A stretch of DNA of 64,000 bases, taken from assembly GCA_963630635.1 (NCBI GenBank), contig CAVGOA010000002.1:62001-126000 (forward strand). Reading direction: 5' to 3'. The position numbers and the translations under genes are program-made. The notes beneath the pieces are model-generated. The model was not told where the DNA came from. It was given only the letters and a program-made list of their open reading frames with translations, and ran no database searches. The stretch comes from Paratractidigestivibacter sp963630635 (GTDB taxonomy: Bacteria; Actinomycetota; Coriobacteriia; Coriobacteriales; Atopobiaceae). This document shows, piece after piece, positions 53,545 to 62,171 of this stretch. Position 1 is the first letter of the stretch. Each line of letters opens with the position of its first letter.

Positions 53545-55458
53545 CTATTCAACCAATGGGGGGGGTGACTCGAGTTCCTCCACGGACCTGATCCTGTCCT
53601 GCACGTCCAACAGGCAATCGAGCAACAGCGGGTTGAACTGCCCGCACTGCCCGTCCAAGATCATGCGGATGGTCTCGTCGTGCGGAATGGCCTTCTTGTA
53701 TACGCGCTCGCTGGTAAGCGCGTCATAAACGTCGACCAAAGATACCACCTGGGCCGCAATGGGAATCTGGTCGCCCGCCAGGCCGTCGGGGTAGCCGTTG
53801 CCGTCCCAGCGCTCGTGGTGCCAGCGACAGATCTGCCCGGCGGTCTTGACCAGCTCGCTCGACTGATATTGCTCCAGGCGCTCAAGCATCTGCGCGCCAA
53901 TGACGGTGTGAGTCTTCATGATCTCGAACTCCTCGGGCGTGAGCTTGCCCGGCTTGTTCAAGATGCTGTCGTCGATTGCCATCTTGCCAATATCGTGCAG
54001 CGTAGAAGCCATGGCGATGGTCGCGCGCTGCTGGCTGGTGATGTCGTAGCGGTCGCTCTTTTGCGTCAGGCGCTCAAGCAGAATCTCGGTCAAGTTGCGA
54101 ATGTGCAGGACGTGCTTGCCGCTCTCGCCGTTTCGAAGCTCCATGACGCCGGCCATGATGTCAACCAGCATGCGGCTCTCGCGCTCGCGCTCGTAGAACT
54201 GCTGCGACAGCATGTTGGACAAACGGCGCTGGTTGGCGTAAAGGCGCATGACGTTCTTCACGCGGTGGCGTACCACGCGGGCGTCGAAAGGCCGTGTGAT
54301 GTAGTCAGAGGCGCCCAGCTCATAGGCGTTGAGCACGACCTCGTCGGAGTCCTCGGAAGAGATCATGATGACCGGGATATCGTCAACCCAGCCCTCGCGC
54401 CTCATACGCGTAAGCACATCGAAGCCGTCAAGGCCCGGCATCACGATGTCGAGAAGGACCATCGAGATGTTGGCGCGCTCGGCCTCCAGAATCTTAAGGC
54501 CGTCCTCGCCGCAAGCCGCTTCCAAGATCTCGTAGTCGTCCTTGAGCATTTCTTTTAGGATCTCGCGGTTCATCTCGGAGTCGTCGATGATGAGAAGGAC
54601 GGGCTTGTGGTACTCGGGCATGTCCTCGAGGTCGCCCTCCATCAGCACGCAGGCGTTGTGCTGCTGCTTGGCCTTGTACATGAGCTTATCGGCCTGGCGC
54701 ACCGCGTCTTCGATCGTGCGGCCCGCGGCCACCAAGCCGCCCATCGAGGCCGAAAGCGACACCTGCGGGTAGCCCTCCACGGCCGTCTCGGTGACACGCT
54801 TAGAGATGAACCTGAGCTTGTTGGCAAAATCCTCGGCCGCGATACCCGGCAAGACCAAGACAAACTCGTCGCCGCCGTAGCGCACCAGCATGTCGGTGTC
54901 GCGAATGCACGAGCGCATGGTCTGGGCCGCGGAACGAATAGCCAGGTCGCCCACGTGGTGGCCCAGCGTATCGTTAATCAGCTTGAAGTCGTCCAGGTCA
55001 ACGATGGCCACGCCAGCGGCCATGTACTGGTGGCGCAGGGTGTCCTCGTAATAGCGACGGTTGTAGACGCCGGTCAAGGCATCGCGGTAGAGCAGCTGAT
55101 TGGTGCGCGAATCACTGGGGTGCTCGAGCGGGCGGGCATAGAGCAAAACGCACGGCTCGCCGTCGACCTCGACGTAGCGGGCGTAGGCGCGGTGCGTCGT
55201 GTCCCCCATGCGCAGCGAGCGCGACTGCGTGGCGCCCTTAGACTCAAAGACCTCCTGCGCGACCATGCGCATGCAGGGGCAGTCCTCCCCGCAAAGAAGG
55301 CAGTTGCCCTCCTCGCGCAGGGCCTTCTCGTCCAGGAGCTTGACCACAGGGTAGGACTCGCGCAGGCGGGCCTTCTCGAAATCAAGCTCCTCTAAGGTCA
55401 TCTGGACCTTCTCGGTCACCGGGACATCGAGTCCCGGCGCAGTATTATCGTTGCTCAT
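53545..55458 (-). CDS. GGDEF-receiver-HD-GYP cyclic-di-GMP protein
   Basis: 637 residues. Residues 1-130: sensory part with a Cys cluster (NCLLCGEDCPCMRM near 53). 135-290: GGDEF with intact YGGDEF near 216. 290-420: receiver with LLDIVMPG near 345. 430-637: HD-GYP phosphodiesterase with HDIGK near 515 and HHERWDGNGYPDGL near 575. One polypeptide can make and break cyclic-di-GMP, with the receiver between. ATG 55458 follows GGAGAAGGG. It overlaps the kinase stop by 14 bp. Confidence 0.93.
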   Translation of the reverse strand: MSNDNTAPGLDVPVTEKVQMTLEELDFEKARLRESYPVVKLLDEKALREEGNCLLCGEDCPCMRMVAQEVFESKGATQSRSLRMGDTTHRAYARYVEVDGEPCVLLYARPLEHPSDSRTNQLLYRDALTGVYNRRYYEDTLRHQYMAAGVAIVDLDDFKLINDTLGHHVGDLAIRSAAQTMRSCIRDTDMLVRYGGDEFVLVLPGIAAEDFANKLRFISKRVTETAVEGYPQVSLSASMGGLVAAGRTIEDAVRQADKLMYKAKQQHNACVLMEGDLEDMPEYHKPVLLIIDDSEMNREILKEMLKDDYEILEAACGEDGLKILEAERANISMVLLDIVMPGLDGFDVLTRMRREGWVDDIPVIMISSEDSDEVVLNAYELGASDYITRPFDARVVRHRVKNVMRLYANQRRLSNMLSQQFYERERESRMLVDIMAGVMELRNGESGKHVLHIRNLTEILLERLTQKSDRYDITSQQRATIAMASTLHDIGKMAIDDSILNKPGKLTPEEFEIMKTHTVIGAQMLERLEQYQSSELVKTAGQICRWHHERWDGNGYPDGLAGDQIPIAAQVVSLVDVYDALTSERVYKKAIPHDETIRMILDGQCGQFNPLLLDCLLDVQDRIRSVEELESPPPLVE

Positions 55459-57715
55459 TGCCAGCTGCCCTTCTCCGTTGCACAAGCTGCGCGACGGTGT
55501 TGATGAGCTTATTGGAATCAAGCGGTTTTGCCAGGTGCTCGTCCATGCCGGCCTCGCGAGCCTGGCGGCGATCCTCAACAAACGCATTGGCCGTCATAGC
55601 GATTATAGGGATGTCCGCGGCGTCCGGGCGGTCGAGGGCCCTGATCGCGCGGGTGGCGTCGTAGCCGCCCATGACGGGCATCATGACGTCCATCAAGATG
55701 AGGTCGATGTCTCCGGGGCGAGAAGCGCTAAAGACGTCGAGCGCCTCTTGGCCGTCGCAGGCCTGGATAACCACGGCGCCGGCCTGCGTAAGAAGGAAGT
55801 TCTCGATCTCCATGTTGAGGTCGTTGTCCTCGGCAACCAGGATGGTAAGACCGGCGATCGACGCGCGCGGCTGCGACTGGTCGCCAAGCTGGCGCGCGGC
55901 GTGGGTGCCCTCGGGGCAGACCTCAAAAGGAAGGTCGACGGTAAAGCAGGTGCCTTTGCCCTTCTCGCTGGTAAACGCGATGGTTCCCCCCATAAGGTCG
56001 GTCAAGGACTTGGCAATGGGCATGCCTAAGCCGGTGCCAGAGACATGGCCGCAGGCGGTAGGGGCGCTCTCTTGCGCAAAGGGCTCGAAGATCCTTGCCT
56101 GGAACTCCTCGCTCATGCCAATGCCGGTATCCTGGCACACAAAGCGGTAGCGGGCCACCTGGCCGTCGAAGCTCGTCTCGGTGCAAGAGAGATAGACCTC
56201 GCCGTCGGGCTTGTTGTACTTCACCGCGTTGGACAAGATGTTCATGAGCAGGCGCTTGACGTGCAGCGGAGAAGCGATCACATCGGTGTGCTTGAGGTTC
56301 ACGAACTCGCAGGTCAGGCGCACGTCCTTCTCGGCTGCCTGACGCTCGACCACCTGGACCAGCTCGTCGAAGAGCTCTTGAAGGTTCATGGGCTCGTGGT
56401 CAAGCTCGATCTCTCCGCTCTCGAGCTTGCTCATGTCCAGGACCTCGTTCACCAGGTCAAGGAGAAGACCAGACGCGTTCCAGATCTTACGGCGGCAACT
56501 GGCCTGTTTCTCAAGGTCGTCGGCGCAGGCCTCGCCCACCTCGACCATGCCGCGGATGCCGTTGATGGGCGTGCGGATGTCGTGGCTCATGCGCTGCAGG
56601 AACTCGGTCTTGGCGTTGTTGGCGGCCTGGGCAGCTTGGGCTGCCTGGGCCAGTTGCTGCGAGTAGGCGCGCTCGCGCTCGACCGAGAGCGCAAGGTGCT
56701 TGCGCTCGTTCTTGCGGTTTTGCGAGACGACCACAACAAGCAGGGCCGCATACAGAACAAAGGCGATCGCACCCGCAGTGAGGGCGGTCGAGAAGAGATC
56801 GCCAAAGGGCTCGAAGATGTAGATGTAGTAGTCGCGGGCATGCGCCATGGCACCCACGTAGATGCCAAAAGAGCCGCTGACGACACCCAGGGTGCCGGCC
56901 TCGTGCTTGGAAGTCTTAAGGGCCTCGATGATCTGGGTGGCCGCAGGCGACAAAGTGTCGTACTGCTCGCCCGTGACCTCGGCGTTGTTGGACGCGACAA
57001 CCTTGCCCTCGCTCTCAAGCACGATGGTGCCGTTATCCTTGGACATGTAGCCGTCCAAGAGCGACTGCTGCGTCAGGCTGTACTTGTTGGCGTAGCCCGC
57101 GCCCGTGTGGTAGTAGGTGACGGCGATGCCGGGTTTGTCGGTGCGGCAGGCAGCGGCCAGGTCAACAAAGGAGCCGTCTTCGAGCTCGATGCGCGAGGCG
57201 TAGACCTTCTTGGGGTTTTTGGCCACGTCGACCACGGCGTCCTTCGAGATGTACTGAGCCAAGGAGCCTGCGGTGACCTGATCGTCGGTCGAGTACTGGG
57301 CCTCGACGGCGCCTGTCTGGTCCAGGACCGCGACGCCGGTCATGCGCAGCTCGGTGGCGTAGGTGGCCAGCGTGTTGGCCGAGAGGTCCGAGCCGTCGTC
57401 TTCGAGGTCGCGGGCCAGCTGGCTTGCGTTCTCTAGCGCGCGCAGGACGCTCTTGGACGTGCTGGCCGTGTTGTAGGACTCGTATACCAGCGTCTGGCGC
57501 TCGATGTAGTCGATGGTGCGCAGCACGCGGGCCGAGGCGTCGTTAAAAGAGGCCTGGTAGCCGGCGTAGCCCGCGATTACTGTGACGAGAAGACCGACGA
57601 GCAGGGCAATCAGCCAAAAGCGCGGGCCGCGCCAGGCGCCGGACTTTGGTGCGCGGGGCGCCGCGACGGCCGCAGGCGCGGCGGCGGCGCGGGGATCGCT
57701 AGCAGTCACTGGCAT
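55445..57715 (-). CDS. Hybrid sensor histidine kinase with receiver
   Basis: 756 residues. Membrane helix near 30-52, external sensor of about 240 residues, second helix near 300-320, a Gln/Ala coiled coil, HisKA (QRMSHDIRTPINGIRGM near 375), HATPase (about 480-595; ends GTGLGMPIAKSL), receiver with LILMDVMMPVMGG near 685. ATG 57715 lies inside the 3' end of the binding-protein gene (17-bp overlap), so translation is coupled; starts at 57742 or GTG 57709 are alternatives. Likely phosphorelay: kinase to own receiver to HPt to the GGDEF-HD-GYP receiver. Confidence 0.9.
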   Translation of the reverse strand: MPVTASDPRAAAAPAAVAAPRAPKSGAWRGPRFWLIALLVGLLVTVIAGYAGYQASFNDASARVLRTIDYIERQTLVYESYNTASTSKSVLRALENASQLARDLEDDGSDLSANTLATYATELRMTGVAVLDQTGAVEAQYSTDDQVTAGSLAQYISKDAVVDVAKNPKKVYASRIELEDGSFVDLAAACRTDKPGIAVTYYHTGAGYANKYSLTQQSLLDGYMSKDNGTIVLESEGKVVASNNAEVTGEQYDTLSPAATQIIEALKTSKHEAGTLGVVSGSFGIYVGAMAHARDYYIYIFEPFGDLFSTALTAGAIAFVLYAALLVVVVSQNRKNERKHLALSVERERAYSQQLAQAAQAAQAANNAKTEFLQRMSHDIRTPINGIRGMVEVGEACADDLEKQASCRRKIWNASGLLLDLVNEVLDMSKLESGEIELDHEPMNLQELFDELVQVVERQAAEKDVRLTCEFVNLKHTDVIASPLHVKRLLMNILSNAVKYNKPDGEVYLSCTETSFDGQVARYRFVCQDTGIGMSEEFQARIFEPFAQESAPTACGHVSGTGLGMPIAKSLTDLMGGTIAFTSEKGKGTCFTVDLPFEVCPEGTHAARQLGDQSQPRASIAGLTILVAEDNDLNMEIENFLLTQAGAVVIQACDGQEALDVFSASRPGDIDLILMDVMMPVMGGYDATRAIRALDRPDAADIPIIAMTANAFVEDRRQAREAGMDEHLAKPLDSNKLINTVAQLVQRRRAAGNEQR

Positions 57716-58520
57716 CGACCCCCAGGTACTTCTCGGCGTCACTGACGTACTTGCTGTAGATGGAAAGAAGCGTCCCGTCGGCGTGCATCTGCGAGAGGGT
57801 CTCGTCCAGTTTCTTGGCGATCCCCGTGGGATCGTCCTTGACCATGGCGTACCCCAGCGAGACGGTCTGCAGGGGCTCGTCGATGATGCGATACTCCACG
57901 CCGTAATCTTTCATGTACTGCGCGATCGACTCTTCGTGGGCGGCGATCGCGTCCACGTAGCCCTTGCCCAAAAGCGGGAAGATGAGCGAGCGGTCCTCGA
58001 TGCAAAAGACCGAGTGCACCTCGCCCACGCTGGGGTTTGTTTGCTGCAAGAGGATCGTCTCGGGCTTGGTTGTGCTCTGGACAGCGACGACTTTGTCCTT
58101 GAGGTCGGCCAGGGTGTAGATGTCGCTCTCGGGCGAGACGGCCACCGACTGGCTGCTGGTGGCGTAGGGCCCTGCCCAGCTGTAGAGGTCTTCTCGCCCC
58201 GTCATAGAGAAGCAGCCGGCCGCGATGTCGATCTGGCCAGACTCAAGAAGGGCGTCCTTGTCCTCCCACACAATGTAGGTAAAGTTGGCGTCGTAGCCTA
58301 TGCGTGAGCAGGCCTCGCGCACGATATCGACGTCGATGCCTGTGGGGTTGCCGTTCTCGTCCAGGTAGTTGTAGGGCGGGTAATTGTCCGAGCCCACGGT
58401 GAGCGTCGGGCGCGCGGCGGCGGGCGCATTGTCGCTGGATTTCGCGCAGCCGGTCATGGCGACGGCGCCAAACGCCATCGCCCCAGCTAAACCGCAGATA
58501 AACTCACGTCTTGTCTGCAA
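57699..58520 (-). CDS. Amino-acid-type (family 3) solute-binding lipoprotein
   Basis: 273 residues. Twin-arginine leader (TRREFICGLAG) and lipobox (MTGC near residue 25), then a family 3 binding fold (LTVGSDNYPPYNYLDENGNPTGIDVDIV near 40-66; GQIDIAAGCFSMTGRE near 95). No permease gene is near. As first gene of the kinase/cyclic-di-GMP operon it probably presents an amino acid or similar ligand to the kinase sensor. The TTG start at 58520 follows a run of G; an internal ATG would lose the leader. Confidence 0.88.
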   Translation of the reverse strand: MQTRREFICGLAGAMAFGAVAMTGCAKSSDNAPAAARPTLTVGSDNYPPYNYLDENGNPTGIDVDIVREACSRIGYDANFTYIVWEDKDALLESGQIDIAAGCFSMTGREDLYSWAGPYATSSQSVAVSPESDIYTLADLKDKVVAVQSTTKPETILLQQTNPSVGEVHSVFCIEDRSLIFPLLGKGYVDAIAAHEESIAQYMKDYGVEYRIIDEPLQTVSLGYAMVKDDPTGIAKKLDETLSQMHADGTLLSIYSKYVSDAEKYLGVDASDC

Positions 58521-58564
58521 AAATGTCCCCCCCCGGTCACACAGCTTTTTGAGTTTAGCAGATG

Positions 58565-58580
58565 CTTAAAGCGCTTTAAG
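58565..58580. promoter_or_regulatory. 16-bp perfect palindrome, possible LacI-type operator
   Basis: CTTAAAGCGCTTTAAG lies 44 bp before the binding-protein start in the gap to the divergent map gene. A central CG with AAAGCGCTTT is typical of LacI-family sites. AAAGCGCTT also occurs in every family E loop. Confidence 0.5.
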
Positions 58581-58667
58581 GCGCGGCGCATTTTCGGGTC
58601 GATTTATTTGTTGAACGGTAGATGCGCCGCACGTGGCATACTTCCATATGGAGAAAGGAAGTTAACC

Positions 58668-59552
58668 ATGTATGACAACGATTTTGTGCCCGGCCGCAAC
58701 GACGAGTGCTGGTGCGGCTCGGGGCGTAAATACAAGAAGTGCCACGCAGCGGCCGACGAGCGGCTGGACCGCCTGTATCACCAGGGCAAGGAGGTGCCGG
58801 TACGCGGGCTTCTTAAGACCGCGGCAGACATCGAGGGCATCAAGCGCTCGGCGGCGATCAACATCGGCGTGCTTGACTACGTGGGCGAGCACATTTGTGC
58901 GGGCGTGACCACCGCCCAGATCGACCAGTGGATCTACGACTACACCGTCGAGCACGGCGGCACGCCGGCCGACCTCAACTACGAGGGCTATCCCAAGAGT
59001 GTGTGCACCTCGATCAACGACGTGGTCTGCCACGGGATCCCCAGCGAGGACGACGTGCTGCGCGAGGGCGACATCGTAAACGTCGACTGCTCCACGATTC
59101 TGGACGGGTACTTCTCGGACTCGAGCCGCATGTTCTGTATTGGCGAGGTCTCGAGCGAGCGCCAGCGCCTGGTGGACGTCACGCGCCAGAGCGTGCAGGC
59201 GGGTCTGGCCGCGATCAAGCCCTGGGGGTACCTGGGCGACGTATCGCACGCGGTGCAGGAGTGCGTCGAGGCGGCGGGTTTCTCGGTGGTGCGCGAGTTT
59301 GGCGGCCACGGCATTGGCCTGGAGTTTCACGAGGACCCCTTCGTGGGCTTTGTGGGCCAGGCGGGCGAGGGCATGGTCCTGGCGCCGGGCATGTGCTTTA
59401 CCATCGAGCCCATGGTCAACGCGGGTGCCTGCCAGATCGACACGAGCGACGCCAACGGCTGGACCGTGCGCACCAAGGACGGCTCGGACTCGGCCCAGTG
59501 GGAGGTCCAGCTTGTCGTGACCCAAGACGGCTACGAGCTGCTGAGCTGGTAG
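58668..59552 (+). CDS. map: Methionine aminopeptidase type I with SEC-C zinc motif
   Basis: 294 residues. N-terminal SEC-C metal motif (GRNDECWCGSGRKYKKCH near residue 9), a linker, then the pita-bread fold: HGIPSEDDVL near 122, Asp ligands in NVDCSTILDGYFSDSSRMF near 138-150, His in GGHGIGLEFHEDP near 210, and Glu in CFTIEPMVNAG near 243 and WEVQLVV near 282. It removes initiator Met from nascent proteins. ATG 58668 follows GAAAGGAAG. It is divergent from the phosphorelay operon. Module C repeats follow 48 bp after the stop. Confidence 0.93.
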   Translation: MYDNDFVPGRNDECWCGSGRKYKKCHAAADERLDRLYHQGKEVPVRGLLKTAADIEGIKRSAAINIGVLDYVGEHICAGVTTAQIDQWIYDYTVEHGGTPADLNYEGYPKSVCTSINDVVCHGIPSEDDVLREGDIVNVDCSTILDGYFSDSSRMFCIGEVSSERQRLVDVTRQSVQAGLAAIKPWGYLGDVSHAVQECVEAAGFSVVREFGGHGIGLEFHEDPFVGFVGQAGEGMVLAPGMCFTIEPMVNAGACQIDTSDANGWTVRTKDGSDSAQWEVQLVVTQDGYELLSW

Positions 59553-59600
59553 CCGGGGCGCGAGCGGGTTCTTCTCGACGCCGCATTGTGGGGCGTGGGG

Positions 59601-59690
59601 CACCGATGTTTGTACGGAGCTTCTCGATTTTGGACGATGTTTGTACAAAAGAGGGGCTTTTTCTGGGTTTGAGCCGATGTTTGTACAAAG
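59601..59690. repeat. Module C repeat array, upstream side (three copies)
   Basis: Core CCGATGTTTGTACAAA on the plus strand at 59601-59615, 59633-59650 and 59673-59690, with spacings of 31 and 40 bp. A CTTCTCG word lies between copies 1 and 2. It is within the 312-bp gap between map and gene C, which holds no other gene. Confidence 0.9.
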
Positions 59691-59864
59691 GTCGGTGCCG
59701 CCGGCGCGAGCGATAACGTTGAGTGCGCGTTTCGACCCGATTTTGGTCGCACGGAATCTTCACTTGTGAGTTTTTGCGTTCCTTACCTGCGGCTTGTCGG
59801 CGAGAAGAACCCGGCGGAGCGTGGGTGATAGATTCCTGTAAGGTTTGCCGGGTAGGCTCGGCGC

Positions 59865-60896
59865 ATGGACATTGTGATTTCACATATCAGTGCGTTGCGG
59901 CTTGTTCGGCAGCTTAGGCGTTGGCGAGAGCTTGTGCCCGAGCCAGGCGGCCTTCCTTCTCGTATGCCAACGCCAAAAGAAGTTCGTGAGCTGCGGCTGT
60001 TCTATCCGTGCCTTGCCGAGAAGGTCGAGGTTCTTCTCGGCGACGTACGGCATTGCCATGTCTCGCCCGCGGCACAGGGGCGTGTATGGTCTGCGCCGCT
60101 TCCGCCCGAGGCGTTCATCGAGCTTTCTTCTGGCGTGCGGTGCGCCTCTCCGCTCTTTATCCCGGTGCTTCTTGCGTCTTACCTGGGAAAATGGGAGATG
60201 CGTCTCTTGCTGGCAGAGCTCATGGGGCTTTATTCGATTGCCCAAAACAACCAGATGGGCCTCACGCAAAGAAGCGAGCCGCTGGTCACGCGTGCCGAGC
60301 TTCTCGCCTTTCTGGACAAACTGGGCTCTGCCCGCGGGACAAACATCGTGCGCAAGGCTCTAAGCGAGACGCCCGAGCTGGCCGCCTCGCCGCTTGAGGC
60401 CAAGCTCTACCTGCGCGCGACGCTTCCCCTCGCGCGCGGCGGCTACGGAATGCAGGACGTCGTTCTCAACAGCCCTGTCGAGGTGAGACGCATTGCTGCG
60501 GGCATTAAAACTTTCCAGATCCGAAAGCCTGACCTGCTCTTTATTGGACCGGCCGGCAACGTGTGCCTGGATTACATGGGGGCCTGGCATGACAAGCGCG
60601 CAAGCGTCGACGCCCGCCGCAGAAACGAGCTCCTGGCCAACGGATTCAAACCCTACGAGATCTTCAAGGACAACTACGACGACCTGCGCTACATGGACGA
60701 CCTCATGCGCGCCATCCGCGACGACCTGGGGATCGCGCAGGCCCATCTCACATGCGAACAACAGCGGCGCTACCGCCAAGCACGTCACAAGCTATGGCGC
60801 GATCTGGAGCACGTGAACACGAGCTTCTACCCTGCGGATGCCCAGCCCGCTGCTCGGTCTGCTGCCGATGTTTGTACAAACTTCGGCGAATTTTAA
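59865..60896 (+). CDS. Vsr/DUF559-like nuclease-domain protein, paralogue C
   Basis: 343 residues, cytoplasmic. N-terminus MDIVISHISALRLVR; AASPLEAKLYLRATLPLARGGYG near 165; VLNSPVEVRRI near 195. Nuclease-like block: KPDLLFIGPAGNVCLDYMGAWH near 221-242, then DARRRNELLANGFKPYEIF near 250, and YMDDLMRAIRDDLG. It is the closest of the three to paralogue B. The last ten residues (ADVCTNFGEF) are encoded by a copy of motif C, so the array has replaced or extended the original 3' end. Weak ribosome site; its TAGGCTCGGCGCATGG start context is identical to that of the Vsr gene at 9474. Confidence 0.77.
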   Translation: MDIVISHISALRLVRQLRRWRELVPEPGGLPSRMPTPKEVRELRLFYPCLAEKVEVLLGDVRHCHVSPAAQGRVWSAPLPPEAFIELSSGVRCASPLFIPVLLASYLGKWEMRLLLAELMGLYSIAQNNQMGLTQRSEPLVTRAELLAFLDKLGSARGTNIVRKALSETPELAASPLEAKLYLRATLPLARGGYGMQDVVLNSPVEVRRIAAGIKTFQIRKPDLLFIGPAGNVCLDYMGAWHDKRASVDARRRNELLANGFKPYEIFKDNYDDLRYMDDLMRAIRDDLGIAQAHLTCEQQRRYRQARHKLWRDLEHVNTSFYPADAQPAARSAADVCTNFGEF

Positions 60897-60960
60897 GAAA
60901 TCCGAGCCAAAACGCACAAACATCGGCCTAAATCAAGAAGGTTTGTACAAACTTCGGTGC
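60864..60960. repeat. Module C repeat array, downstream side (three copies)
   Basis: Copies at 60864-60881 (plus; it extends to a near-perfect 24-bp palindrome to 60887), 60914-60927 (minus) and 60940-60960 (minus). The last two are 31 bp apart, mirroring the first two upstream copies. The first copy overlaps the gene C coding end. Confidence 0.9.
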
Positions 60961-61080
60961 GTAGGGCGGCGGGGAGAAGGCCGCGCATCGTGAAGGGTCC
61001 GTGGCGTGGGTTTGTCACACCCCCGTTTGGGGAAGAAGGAAGCTTGTTGAACAGTGACGCGCATGTACGGAGAAGAAACC

Positions 61081-62007
61081 ATGGCAGACGACTCGCAGCC
61101 TAAGAAGATCATCTTTACAGAGAAGGAATCCGCAGGTAGCGACCTTATTCCCGCCGCCGACGGGCCGCAACCCATCGACGGGCGCCTGCGCAAGGCTCCG
61201 CTTCGCATCCCCGAGGCCTACGAGGAATGCACCGGCTTCACCCTGTTTGGCCGCCGCATCAAGAGCCTGCTCTACTCCACCGACGTCGCCGTAATCCGCA
61301 ACTCCAACGCCGACGCCGTCTTTGCCGTCTACCCCTTTACCGCCCAGCCCGCCATCACGCAGGCCCTGCTCACCGTGGCCGAGGCGCCGCTGTTTGTGGG
61401 CGTGGGCGGCGGCACCACCACGGGTCGGCGCGCCGCCGAGCTGGCAGCCGTCAGCGAGATGCAGGGCGCTGCGGGCGTCGTGCTTAACTCCCCCGCCTCG
61501 CCCGAGATGGTGGGCCAAATCGCCTCGACCGTGGACATCCCCGTGGTGGCGTCCATCACGCGCTTCGACGATATCGCCTGCCAAAAGGTCGAGGCCGGCG
61601 CCCGCATCATCAACGTCGCGGCCGGCAAGCACACCCCCGAGGTCATCCGCGCGCTTCGCGAGGCCTACCCCAACCTGCCCATCATCGCCACCGGCGGCAA
61701 GAGTCCCGAGGTCCAAAACGCCACGGTGCAGGCCGGCGCCAACGCTCTGATCTGGGCCCCGCCCAGCATTACCGAGCTGCAAAGCCAGATGATGGTCAAG
61801 TACCGCGAGCGCGCCGAGGACCAAGCAGCCGAGAAGAGCACCGAGCCCGTGGCCGTAGAAATCAGCGACATGCCGATCGCCGACGTGCCCACCGGCGTGG
61901 TTGACACCATCCCGCCCGAGGCCGAGGCCGCCATTCCCGTGCGCACGTTTAGCAGCCCGTTTAGCGGGCGGCTCCCCCACCTGCCGTTCCGCTCGCACCG
62001 CCACTAG
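61081..62007 (+). CDS. TIM-barrel protein of unknown substrate
   Basis: 308 residues. Repeated beta-alpha units with sequence like the aldolase/KDPG or phosphate-binding barrels: VAVIRNSNADAVFAVYPF near 60, PLFVGVGGGTTTGRRAAEL near 100, VVLNSPASPEMV near 125, IPVVASITRFDDI near 150, ARIINVAAGKHTPEVIRALREAYPNLPIIATGGKS near 175-207. The closing GGKSP motif suits phosphate or cofactor binding. A Pro/Glu-rich C-terminal tail (about 60 residues) is extra. No known catalytic set is complete, so the reaction is left open. ATG 61081 follows GGAGAAG. Confidence 0.7.
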   Translation: MADDSQPKKIIFTEKESAGSDLIPAADGPQPIDGRLRKAPLRIPEAYEECTGFTLFGRRIKSLLYSTDVAVIRNSNADAVFAVYPFTAQPAITQALLTVAEAPLFVGVGGGTTTGRRAAELAAVSEMQGAAGVVLNSPASPEMVGQIASTVDIPVVASITRFDDIACQKVEAGARIINVAAGKHTPEVIRALREAYPNLPIIATGGKSPEVQNATVQAGANALIWAPPSITELQSQMMVKYRERAEDQAAEKSTEPVAVEISDMPIADVPTGVVDTIPPEAEAAIPVRTFSSPFSGRLPHLPFRSHRH

Positions 62008-62011
62008 GCGG

Positions 62012-62068
62012 CCCGCGACCCACCGCCCGGGCCGCGACCCGCTGCCCGGCCCGCGACCCGTCGCGCCG
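62012..62068. repeat. 19-bp tandem repeat, three units
   Basis: CCGCGACCC recurs at 62013, 62032 and 62051, exactly every 19 bp, with partly conserved GCCCGG between. It begins just after the TIM-barrel stop. A dyad GGTCTTC…GAAGACC lies at 62122-62144, between this repeat and the next gene. Confidence 0.75.
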
Positions 62069-62171
62069 CCGCGCCGCCCCGCCCGCGCCCGCCCTCCCTG
62101 CGTTAAAATGTGAGGTTCGAAGGTCTTCTCGCCATGGGAAGACCCCCACACGCGACGCAAAAGGAGAACCC

